The notes under the pieces: generated by a model
Database searches by the model: none
What the model was told of the DNA's origin: nothing
Seen by the model: only the letters and a program-made list of their open reading frames with translations
Assembly (NCBI GenBank): GCA_947503835.1
Contig: CANNFM010000010.1
Coordinates: 156,109 to 220,108 of the forward strand
From: an uncultured Aquimarina sp.
Lineage (GTDB): Bacteria > Bacteroidota > Bacteroidia > Flavobacteriales > Flavobacteriaceae
Direction of reading: 5' to 3'
DNA: 64,000 nt
Position numbers and translations under genes: made by a program
Part shown: positions 26,074 to 34,361 of the stretch, one piece after another
How positions within the stretch are numbered: the stretch's first letter is position 1
Layout of the letters: each line of letters starts with the position of its first letter

Positions 26074-26104
26074 ATTACCCATACAAAACTGTATTTTTGG
26101 GTAA
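26074..26104 (+). terminator. Terminator after the PUL regulator
   Basis: Perfect arms ATTACCCA/TGGGTAAT with an inner TACA/TGTA pairing, followed by TTTTTA, 34 bases after the stop. Further on (26118-26160) a looser GGCGTA...TACGCC dyad occurs. No gene lies in 26040-26441. Confidence 0.75.
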
Positions 26105-26386
26105 TTTTTAATAAAAAGGCGTAATACATCTTATCCCCATAAAATAAAAGGAGTACGCCATTATTTGATTGCTAAAAAAACACTTAATTTTTTGCGATGT
26201 ATATTTTTCGTTGAGTTTTTTTTTGCCGATATCATAATTTTTACCATTAATTTTATTCAATCCAAATTGAAGTACTAAGGGTCAACTTTATGAAGATGCT
26301 TTAGAGTTTTATCTATAGATCTGAGTTGTATACTGACAAATAAAGTACTTAACGAACTTTTCCTAGACTAAATGATGTGTAATAAA

Positions 26387-26406
26387 AAATGCTACTAGTG
26401 GCATTT
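26387..26406. promoter_or_regulatory. 20-bp near-perfect palindrome ahead of the laminarin operon
   Basis: AAATGC-TACTAGTG-GCATTT is symmetric except for one pair and is centred 45 bases before the first start codon of the operon. It could be the operator of the HTH regulator encoded upstream, or a leader hairpin in the mRNA. Confidence 0.45.
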
Positions 26407-26441
26407 CGCTTTACATAAAAGATCAACTTAATAATAATTAT

Positions 26442-29400
26442 ATGATGAAAAGCAATTTTCTAGGACTAGTACTTCTCTTTCTGTCAATGTACGCATTCCC
26501 GCAAGCTGATCAGGTATTGGTAGCAAAAGATAATAATGGGATGAGGCTGGTTGTCAACGGAAAGGATTTTATTGTTAATGGAGTGAATTGGGATTATGTC
26601 CCAATTGGTTCCACAATAACCGATCCAGGAATATGGGCAAAGTCAGATGATATAATCAAAGCAGCTATAGATGGCGAAATGTCCTTATTAAAGAATATGG
26701 GCGTTAATGCCATTCGTACTTACAATCTTAAACCCAAGTGGATTCAATACATCTATGAAAATTATGGTATTTACACCATGCTCAACATTACTTTTGGAGC
26801 CTATGGACTTACCATAAACGGAGCTTGGGTGCCACAAACCGATTATGCAGATCCAGATACAAGACAAGTTTTAATGGAGGAAGCCAGAAATATGGCTACT
26901 ACGTATAAAAACACACCAGGTTTATTATTGTATATGATTGGTAACGAAAATAATTACCATTTATCATGGACAGGAGCAGAAACCGAAGATATCCCGATTA
27001 ATGATACTAGCTCAGGAATTAGACGTGCAGCTCATGCACTGTATAAAGCATTTAATGATGCCGCAAAAGAAGTAAAAGCAATTGATCAATGGCATCCCAT
27101 AGCTATATGTAACGGTGATCTATTATATATAGACATAGTAAAAGAAGAATGTACCGATATTGATATTTATGGAACTAATATGTATCGCGGTATTTCCTTT
27201 GGAGACGCTTTTGAAAGAGTTAGAGACGAGCTAGGTTTACCCATTCTTTTTGCAGAGTTTGGTGGGGATGCATTCAACGCAAGAGATAATCAGGAAGATC
27301 AATACTCTCAAGCGTACTACAACTTAGGAAATTGGAAAGAAATTTATGAAAATGCTGCCGGACTCGGAAAAGCAAATAATTCTATAGGTGGTTTCACCTT
27401 TCAATTTAGCGACGGTTGGTGGAAATATAAACAAACCGAAAACTTAGATGTTCATGATAATGCGGCTTCTTGGTCTAATGGAGGTTATAACAGAGATCAA
27501 GAAAAAAAAGACGATAATAATATGAATGAAGAGTGGTTTGGTATTTGTGCCAAAGGACCCACTAATGAAAGAGGGCTCTACGAATTATATCCACGCGCTG
27601 CATACTACGTTTTAAAAGATGCGCATCGGCTTAATCCCTATGAAAGTGGAATGACCCTTGATTTTATGGATAATTATTTTGACAACATTCAAATAATGGA
27701 TGCTATGTTAAAAGCGCGAGGAGATAAAGCTGCATTAGATGCTAAAAGTGGTGGTAAAATACGAATTAGCCAGTTAAGAGCAGAGTTCACTTCATTCAAT
27801 ACTGGAGGGAGCTTACTTACTACAGAAGATTTAGATCCAAATAGTACGGTTTTTCCAAATGATACCGGTTTTGATAATATGGAGTCATACTATGTAGGTA
27901 TCGAAGGGAAACCATCAGCAAATATGCGTGCTAATGTTAACTTCAATATCCTTGGTAATGTGGCTGATAATCCAATAGACCAACTGTTTTATGAAACCAG
28001 AGGTCGTACCGTATCTGTAAATACAGACGAAGGAAATTTAGACCTTACCAATTTAAATACGGTGCAAGTATATAATGCAGAGTTTGAATGGAATACTAAA
28101 ATAGCCGATATAAAAGGATTTTATAGAACAGGACACTATCATTGGGGGTACGAAGGTGACTTTTTTGGATTGTATCCTGAAGCGAATTATGGGCCAAACT
28201 TAGATATATATAATGGAGAGTTTTCTGGTATTGAGTTTAGTGGTAAAGCAAAGTTAAATGGCGTTAAGGCAGTATATGGTCCTCAGTTATGGTGGGGTGC
28301 TAACCCGGCATTTTTGGTAAAATATAGAAAAAAGATAAAAGGAGTCGATATAACCGGAATTTGGCATGAGGATATCGATAATGCTAACGATGTGGTAACA
28401 TCCATTGCCATTCCAGTACCTAAAACCAGGAGAGTAACGCTTCAAGCTGAAAAGAAAATTGGAAGCTTTGGTGTACAAGTCGGTGGTATCTGGGGAGGAG
28501 AACCACTGAATGGTAGAAAGTTCCAAATTGTTGAAGGAACTCCAGGAAATTATGTAGTGTATAACGATGAGATCAACTCAGATGACAATTGGGGTGCCAA
28601 AGCAAAAATTACCTATTCAAAAGGTAAGTTTAATTGGTATGCTCTAGGTGCCACTATGGGCTTGGTAGCCAATGGAGGCACTGACCAAACACAAACCTTT
28701 ACTGGTTGGAAGTTAAGAGATAATGGTAGCGGTAATCAGAATAGTTTTTTAACTGGTTTTTCCTATACATTGGGAGATTTTCAAATAGCACCCAACTTTT
28801 TATGGCAAGAACCTCTGGTAGAAGCAATACCTAATGATGTAGGAGGTGCGGCCAGATTAAGAAATATTCAGGACGATCCTTTTGCAGTAATAGTAAATAG
28901 AAAAACGACTGCGGGTGAAATATTAATCACTTACGATCCTACACCCGGATCCTGGTTCTATACCTGGGATAATGATCGCAATGAGGATGCAAAACTAGCC
29001 TTTAATTTTGGTTTTGTATATCGTCACCTACCCACAACGAAGGATGCTGGCATTGGATTTTTTGAAAATTCTCGTGTAGGAGCGCCATTTTCAAATTCAG
29101 TTCCTGCTGAGGATTTATGGGAAGCAAGTTCACGTGTTGTGTCCAAAATAAGTCCGGATTTAGCCTTGGTAGCAAACCTATATGCGGGTAATGGTCAGGC
29201 AAATGGTAGCGACCCCCGAGTAATCGATAGAATGGGAGGAGATATTCGTGTGATCTACAAAAAATGGAAGTTTCAACATGCTTTTAAAATAGACGATTGG
29301 GGGCCTTATGATTATCATCGAGATTTTAACCTAACGTTTCCCGTGCAGTTAATGTTAGATGTATCAACATCTATTGGTAAACCCGATTGGTTTATTCTAC

Positions 29401-29582
29401 CAAGCACCAGAATCGGAGTTCGTGGGACTTGGCGTTCATTAAATGAGTTTTCTCCCCGATATACGCCAGCTGCGGTACCACCAAACACATTTCCGCCAGA
29501 ACCTATATTAAGTACTGTTGGATTTGAAGACGGTAATGAATGGGAGATAAGAACATATATACACATTAACATAGGAAAATAA
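26442..29582 (+). CDS. Glycoside hydrolase TIM barrel fused to an outer-membrane-type beta-barrel
   Basis: The 1046-residue protein begins with a signal peptide. Residues ~20-400 form a clan GH-A TIM barrel: GMRLVVNGKDFIVNGVNWDY at the first strand, the acid/base E169 in MIGNENNYH, and the nucleophile E272 in ILFAEFGGDAFN. This looks GH2/GH5-like with a beta-glucanase character. From about residue 440 the sequence changes to many amphipathic 9-12-residue beta strands separated by Asp/Asn/Gly loops (MRANVNFNILGN, KAKITYSKGKFNWYALG, NEWEIRTYIHINIGK at the end), the pattern of a porin-like barrel of about 16-20 strands. It is the first gene of the laminarin operon, where SusC would be expected. 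I infer an outer-membrane enzyme-channel; the barrel call needs structure prediction. Confidence 0.7.
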   Translation: MMKSNFLGLVLLFLSMYAFPQADQVLVAKDNNGMRLVVNGKDFIVNGVNWDYVPIGSTITDPGIWAKSDDIIKAAIDGEMSLLKNMGVNAIRTYNLKPKWIQYIYENYGIYTMLNITFGAYGLTINGAWVPQTDYADPDTRQVLMEEARNMATTYKNTPGLLLYMIGNENNYHLSWTGAETEDIPINDTSSGIRRAAHALYKAFNDAAKEVKAIDQWHPIAICNGDLLYIDIVKEECTDIDIYGTNMYRGISFGDAFERVRDELGLPILFAEFGGDAFNARDNQEDQYSQAYYNLGNWKEIYENAAGLGKANNSIGGFTFQFSDGWWKYKQTENLDVHDNAASWSNGGYNRDQEKKDDNNMNEEWFGICAKGPTNERGLYELYPRAAYYVLKDAHRLNPYESGMTLDFMDNYFDNIQIMDAMLKARGDKAALDAKSGGKIRISQLRAEFTSFNTGGSLLTTEDLDPNSTVFPNDTGFDNMESYYVGIEGKPSANMRANVNFNILGNVADNPIDQLFYETRGRTVSVNTDEGNLDLTNLNTVQVYNAEFEWNTKIADIKGFYRTGHYHWGYEGDFFGLYPEANYGPNLDIYNGEFSGIEFSGKAKLNGVKAVYGPQLWWGANPAFLVKYRKKIKGVDITGIWHEDIDNANDVVTSIAIPVPKTRRVTLQAEKKIGSFGVQVGGIWGGEPLNGRKFQIVEGTPGNYVVYNDEINSDDNWGAKAKITYSKGKFNWYALGATMGLVANGGTDQTQTFTGWKLRDNGSGNQNSFLTGFSYTLGDFQIAPNFLWQEPLVEAIPNDVGGAARLRNIQDDPFAVIVNRKTTAGEILITYDPTPGSWFYTWDNDRNEDAKLAFNFGFVYRHLPTTKDAGIGFFENSRVGAPFSNSVPAEDLWEASSRVVSKISPDLALVANLYAGNGQANGSDPRVIDRMGGDIRVIYKKWKFQHAFKIDDWGPYDYHRDFNLTFPVQLMLDVSTSIGKPDWFILPSTRIGVRGTWRSLNEFSPRYTPAAVPPNTFPPEPILSTVGFEDGNEWEIRTYIHINIGK

Positions 29583-29676
29583 TACAATGAAATGAGCCAT
29601 AACAATTCGTTGATACCAACCAAAATGTTCAATGGCAAATTCCATCTGACAACTAAAAAACAATAAAAAAGAACTG

Positions 29677-31089
29677 ATGAAAATCAAGAATAGAAAACAT
29701 ATCAACTTAAAAACCATATGCTCTTTAACATTGGTTTTGGTATTGCTGTATAGCTGTGAGAGAGATCTCTCAGACGATGCTGAATTTGCTACTTTTTCTA
29801 CTGAAGGTGAAATATTTACAGATACTCCTGTTGGGCTTGGAAGCGATTTTTATTTTCCTTTCTTAGGCTCAAAACCAACAGCTTTTTCAGTAGATGATCA
29901 AGAAGGATACGAAAGTGAGGCTTCGATGCGTGTAGATGTACCCAATGCAGATGATACTGAAGGTAATTTTGCAGGGGCAATTTTTAGAATAGATGGAGTG
30001 GGGCGTAACTTAACCGGATACGATGCGCTTACTTTTTGGGCTAAAGCTTCACAAGGAGTTTCTATAGGCGAAATAGGCTTTGGTCAAGACTTTGGTGAGA
30101 ACAAATTTCAAGTCACCAGAACCAATATAAGTTTAGGCACTAATTGGGCTAAGTATGTTATTCCGATACCAGATCCTTCAAAACTTACAGAAGAAAGAGG
30201 AATGCTTTGGTATTCTACCGGAACACAAAGTACAGGTGGATTTGGATATACATTCTGGCTAGATGATGTACAGTTTGAAAGACTAGGTACCGTTGCTCAA
30301 CCGCAACCTGCAATTCTTGATGGTGCTACTCTAAATCAGGATGCTTTTATAGATGTTCCTATTCAATTAACAGGGCTTACACAAACCTTTAATTTGGCAT
30401 CAGGAAGTAACCAGACAGTTGCTGCAGCACCGTCTTATTTTACATTCAGTTCTACAGATATTGATGTGGCTAATGTTAACGAATTAGGAGTAGTTTCTAT
30501 AGTAGATACGGGTACAGCAACGATAACAGCAAGTTTAGGAAATGTGGTGGCAGTAGGTTCATTAGAGCTTAATGTTATAGGACCTTTTGATTTTGCTCCA
30601 ATTCCTCCGAATCGGGATCCTGGAGATGTCGTATCGGTATTTAGTGATACATATACTAGTACAGCGATAGAATTTTTTAATGGTTTCTTTATTCCAGACG
30701 GGCAAACAACATTAGGTGGTGTTGTGGATGTTAATGAAGATGAGGTAATTCGTTATTCAGAATTAAATTTTGTGGCATTAAAGACAGCAAATCGAGTTGA
30801 TGCATCTGCAATGACAAATATTCATATAGATATAAAGGTAGAAGACGCACAAATAGATACTGGAGATTTTATTAGAGTTTTATTACTCGCTCAAAACCCT
30901 GATGGTTCAGAAAATGAAGCTTTTGTTGAAATTCCTAGCGCAGATTTAGTAGCTGGTGATTGGATAAGCTTTGATCGTCCGCTTTCAGATTTTTCAGGGG
31001 TAAACTTCTCTAGTTTATCACTTTTCTTCTTTATCTCAGATTCTACCGTATCTAACATTTTAGTAGACAATATCTATTTCTATAAATAA
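29677..31089 (+). CDS. Surface glycan-binding lipoprotein with CBM-like and Big_2 domains
   Basis: A 470-residue lipoprotein (leader LVLVLLYSCERD). Residues ~35-200 are a CIA30/CBM-like jelly roll (TGYDALTFWAKASQGVSIGE, WLDDVQFERLG at its end). Residues ~205-295 are a bacterial Ig-like Big_2 domain (TLNQDAFIDVPIQL...GTATITASLGN). Residues ~300-470 are a second jelly roll ending in the same ILVDNIYFYK pattern. There is no catalytic motif. It probably captures beta-glucan at the cell surface, taking the place of a SusE/F-type binding protein. The stop overlaps the GH16 start (TAATG), so the two are translationally coupled. Confidence 0.78.
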   Translation: MKIKNRKHINLKTICSLTLVLVLLYSCERDLSDDAEFATFSTEGEIFTDTPVGLGSDFYFPFLGSKPTAFSVDDQEGYESEASMRVDVPNADDTEGNFAGAIFRIDGVGRNLTGYDALTFWAKASQGVSIGEIGFGQDFGENKFQVTRTNISLGTNWAKYVIPIPDPSKLTEERGMLWYSTGTQSTGGFGYTFWLDDVQFERLGTVAQPQPAILDGATLNQDAFIDVPIQLTGLTQTFNLASGSNQTVAAAPSYFTFSSTDIDVANVNELGVVSIVDTGTATITASLGNVVAVGSLELNVIGPFDFAPIPPNRDPGDVVSVFSDTYTSTAIEFFNGFFIPDGQTTLGGVVDVNEDEVIRYSELNFVALKTANRVDASAMTNIHIDIKVEDAQIDTGDFIRVLLLAQNPDGSENEAFVEIPSADLVAGDWISFDRPLSDFSGVNFSSLSLFFFISDSTVSNILVDNIYFYK

Positions 31090-31943
31090 TGAGCGAAAAT
31101 AATAGCACGATGAAAAGCGATAATAAAAACACAAGAATTAAAACCCTGCTATTTCCTGCCTTTCTGTTGGTAGTACTGGTAATGGTAGGTTGTAACACCG
31201 ATGAAACTCAGGATGTCACTACTATAACAAATCTTGTGATGTCTGATGAGTTCGATACTGAAGGAGCACCAAATTCTGCAATTTGGACGTACGATATTGG
31301 TAGAGGACCAAATGGTGACGGTTGGGGAAATCAAGAATTACAGTACTATACAGACCGTACTGAAAACGTAAAAGTAGAGAATGGTTTTCTGTTGATCACC
31401 GCTAAAGAAGAGACTTTTGAAGGAGCTCAATATACCTCTGCAAGACTTATAACAGAAGGGCTGTTCGAGCAGCAATATGGTCGCTTTGAAGCACGTATAC
31501 GATTGCCATATGGTAAAGGTTTATGGCCTGCATTTTGGCTTCTAGGGAACGATTGTGATGAGAATATATGGCCACAATGTGGAGAAATAGATATTATGGA
31601 ATACCTAGGTGATTCGCCTAATGTAGTCTTTGGTAGTGCTCATGGCCCGGGTTACTCTGCAGGAGAAGCAGAAACTAAAGAGTTTACTTTGGATAGTGAT
31701 CGATTTGATACCGGTTTTCACATTTTTGGTATAGAATGGGGGCCAAATTATATTAACTATTATGTAGATGATAAGTTATACAACCAAATTACGCCAGAAG
31801 ACGTTCCGGGGGAATGGGTTTTTGATCATCCATTCTATATCATCATGAACGTTGCAGTTGGAGGTAGTTTTCCAGGATCGCCTAACGAAGAAACAGTTTT
31901 TCCAGAAACCATGGTCGTAGACTATGTACGTGTATATAAATAA
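31089..31943 (+). CDS. GH16 endo-beta-1,3-glucanase (laminarinase), lipoprotein
   Basis: The 284-residue enzyme has a lipoprotein signal (LVVLVMVGCNTDE) and a GH16 jelly roll. The catalytic motif is CGEIDIMEYLG with nucleophile E166 and acid/base E171, in the ExDxxE form with Met that marks laminarinases. WGNQELQYYTDR and YGRFEARIRLPYGKGLWPAF are further laminarinase hallmarks. It would cleave internal beta-1,3 bonds of laminarin at the cell surface. Two starts are possible: ATG 31089, coupled to the preceding stop, or ATG 31110, which gives a shorter leader. Residue numbers are from 31089. Confidence 0.95.
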   Translation: MSENNSTMKSDNKNTRIKTLLFPAFLLVVLVMVGCNTDETQDVTTITNLVMSDEFDTEGAPNSAIWTYDIGRGPNGDGWGNQELQYYTDRTENVKVENGFLLITAKEETFEGAQYTSARLITEGLFEQQYGRFEARIRLPYGKGLWPAFWLLGNDCDENIWPQCGEIDIMEYLGDSPNVVFGSAHGPGYSAGEAETKEFTLDSDRFDTGFHIFGIEWGPNYINYYVDDKLYNQITPEDVPGEWVFDHPFYIIMNVAVGGSFPGSPNEETVFPETMVVDYVRVYK

Positions 31944-31974
31944 CGAAAACAAATCATTTAATTAATAAAAAATC

Positions 31975-34212
31975 ATGGGACGATTTATCAAAAAAAGTAA
32001 GGCAATTTGGCTTTTAGTAATGGCTGTTGTCTTTTTGGGGTGTGAAGATGATGATGATGCTAACTTACCGCAGGTGGTTGCAAGTTTTGCCCAAACCATA
32101 AGTGAAGATACCGGGAGGGTATCATTTTTAAACCTTTCTGAAAATGCGGATAGTTATACATGGGATTTCGGTGACGGTACATCGTCTACCGAAATTAATC
32201 CAATCAAGACTTTTCCAACGGGGAATTATACGGTTGTGCTTACTGCAAAAAATACGGCAGGAGCCGAAAATACTTTTGAAGATGAAATTTTTATAAACAT
32301 CCCTCTTCCTATTACATTCCCGGTTAGTTTCGACGATGACAATGTGAATTATGAGGTGAGCACATTTAATGGCGCAGCATTTGAAATTGTAGAGAATCCA
32401 GATCCAACCGGGGCAAATCCAAACACATCTAATGTAGGCCAAATTACCAATAGCGGGGCAGCATTTGAAGGTTTCTTCTTTGATTTAGGAGATCCAATAG
32501 ATGTAACAGAACAAAAATCTGTAAAAGCTCTTTTCTGGTCTGATACTCCAATAGATATTTTACTTAAACTAGAGGAAGGAACTGGTGCTGATGCTGAAAC
32601 TACAGCAAGTCATAGTGGAACAGGTTGGGAAGAAATTTTCTTTACATTCAATTCTTCAGATGCATTTTCAAGATTCACATTGTTTGTTGATGGACCTGGG
32701 ATGACAGCGGGGACATTTTATATAGATGATATTTCACAAATTAATGTCACCGATATTCCTTGTACAGAAACTGTATTAGAAATCCCAATAGATTTTGACT
32801 GTGATGGTATTGATTACGCTACTAAGATTGTGGGTAATGTGTCGTTTACTGTGGTGGATAATCCAGAATTATCAGGTATAAATAGTGAGTCAACCAAGGT
32901 AGGCCAAATTACCAATGTAGGCGCTAACTTTGAAAACGCTTTCTTTAATTTGGATACTGCTATTGATTTTTCAACGGATAAAAGTGTTAAAATGAAGTTG
33001 TTCTCAGATCAACCGCTACCCATTTTACTGAAATTCGAAGACGGTACAGAGCCACCTGTTGAGAATGCACAAAACCATGGAGGGACCGGTTGGGAAGAAT
33101 TAACGTTCACACTTAACGCATCGGGATCGTATAACGATATGGTCATTTTTGTAGATGGCCCGGGTATAGCCGCAGGTACTTTTTATGTAGATGATATTGA
33201 GCAGGTTTCGGGAATGGTGGCAGATCCATGTACTCCAGAAACCAGTCAATCACTGGATGCAACAGATTTTGATTTAACGTTTCAAACCGATCCAACGGCA
33301 AGTATAAGTTCGTTTGATGCTGGCTTATCTTGGGTGGATAATCCGGATTTTGATAACAACGTAAATAAATCATGTAAGGTCGGTCAGATCGATAGATCTG
33401 GAGCTGCAGCATTTGCTAATAATCAAATCGATTTCACTACAAAATTTGATTTCAATGCTAATGCCGGGTTTAAACTAAAGGTATGGTCTCCTAATGCAGG
33501 TACAAATGTTTTAGTAAAACTTGAAGATAAGACGGACAATATGATTAATACAGAAGTTGGTGCTGTTACTAGTGTTGCAAGTGGTTGGGAAGAATTGACG
33601 TTTAACTTCGCAAGCGGTGAAAGTGGAAAATACGATAAGATCATATTGTTCTTTGAGTTGAATACGAATACCACAGAAACGTATTATATTGATGACTTTG
33701 CTTTATTCGCTGGAGGAGGTACCAACCCTGAATCTATCGTTAATGGTGATTTTGAAACAGGTGATACTACAGGCTGGTTGTTTTTTGACAATGGCGGTGC
33801 GACTGCAATTACAGATACAGACAACAACGGAGGTATTTACTCTGCTAAAATAACAAGTGGTCCTAGTAACAACCCTGGTATTAAGCAGGAAAGATTTGGT
33901 GTAGGAATAATTTTACCAAACCAAGAGTATGAAGTTAAATTAGATTCAAAAGTAGAGTCACTTTTAGATGGAGCCATAGTTAATGTTCTTGCATTCTCTG
34001 AAAGTTCTACCATAGGTGCGGGTGCTGTATTACATAATCTTGGATCAGTAAATGTGGCAGCTGGCAGCTGGAACATGAATACGTTTACATTCACTACTGC
34101 GGCTGATGTTAGTGGCGGAGTATCTCTTTTAATAGAGGTAGTATGTGGAGGTGCAGTGACCTGTGAGGGAATAGTATTTTTTGACAATGTCTCCTTTGCA
34201 ATTAAAAACTAA
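31975..34212 (+). CDS. Multi-domain surface glycan-binding lipoprotein (PKD plus repeated CBM-like modules)
   Basis: The 745-residue lipoprotein (leader VVFLGCEDD) has a PKD domain at about residues 30-110 (SENADSYTWDFGDGTSSTEI). Three homologous beta-sandwich modules of about 145 residues each follow, every one starting with a 'FD..' strand, passing through VGQITNSGA or VGQIDRSGA, and ending GTFYIDDISQI or ETYYIDDFALF. A C-terminal CBM_4_9-like domain begins at about residue 585 (SIVNGDFETGDTTGWLFFDN). No catalytic residues are seen. The three repeats within one protein suggest multivalent capture of a long beta-glucan. Its place right after the GH16 points to laminarin. Confidence 0.82.
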   Translation: MGRFIKKSKAIWLLVMAVVFLGCEDDDDANLPQVVASFAQTISEDTGRVSFLNLSENADSYTWDFGDGTSSTEINPIKTFPTGNYTVVLTAKNTAGAENTFEDEIFINIPLPITFPVSFDDDNVNYEVSTFNGAAFEIVENPDPTGANPNTSNVGQITNSGAAFEGFFFDLGDPIDVTEQKSVKALFWSDTPIDILLKLEEGTGADAETTASHSGTGWEEIFFTFNSSDAFSRFTLFVDGPGMTAGTFYIDDISQINVTDIPCTETVLEIPIDFDCDGIDYATKIVGNVSFTVVDNPELSGINSESTKVGQITNVGANFENAFFNLDTAIDFSTDKSVKMKLFSDQPLPILLKFEDGTEPPVENAQNHGGTGWEELTFTLNASGSYNDMVIFVDGPGIAAGTFYVDDIEQVSGMVADPCTPETSQSLDATDFDLTFQTDPTASISSFDAGLSWVDNPDFDNNVNKSCKVGQIDRSGAAAFANNQIDFTTKFDFNANAGFKLKVWSPNAGTNVLVKLEDKTDNMINTEVGAVTSVASGWEELTFNFASGESGKYDKIILFFELNTNTTETYYIDDFALFAGGGTNPESIVNGDFETGDTTGWLFFDNGGATAITDTDNNGGIYSAKITSGPSNNPGIKQERFGVGIILPNQEYEVKLDSKVESLLDGAIVNVLAFSESSTIGAGAVLHNLGSVNVAAGSWNMNTFTFTTAADVSGGVSLLIEVVCGGAVTCEGIVFFDNVSFAIKN

Positions 34213-34285
34213 TTCATCTTGCTATGAATACAAATTAAAATAGATACTATCACTCAAGAATAATAACAGTAATCTTCAATTGAAA

Positions 34286-34319
34286 TAGGTTAGTACTAAA
34301 GCAATTTTTTGCTAACCTA
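34286..34319 (+). terminator. Terminator or attenuator inside the laminarin locus
   Basis: TAGGTTAG and CTAACCTA form an eight-pair stem followed by a long T-rich run. An alternative inner hairpin AGCAA-TTTT-TTGCT overlaps it, so the site could switch between forms. It divides the surface-protein genes (26442-34212) from the cytoplasmic/periplasmic enzyme genes (34362-43108). Confidence 0.6.
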
Positions 34320-34361
34320 ATTTTTAATTTTTTTTAATAATCAATTAACCAAAAACACTTA

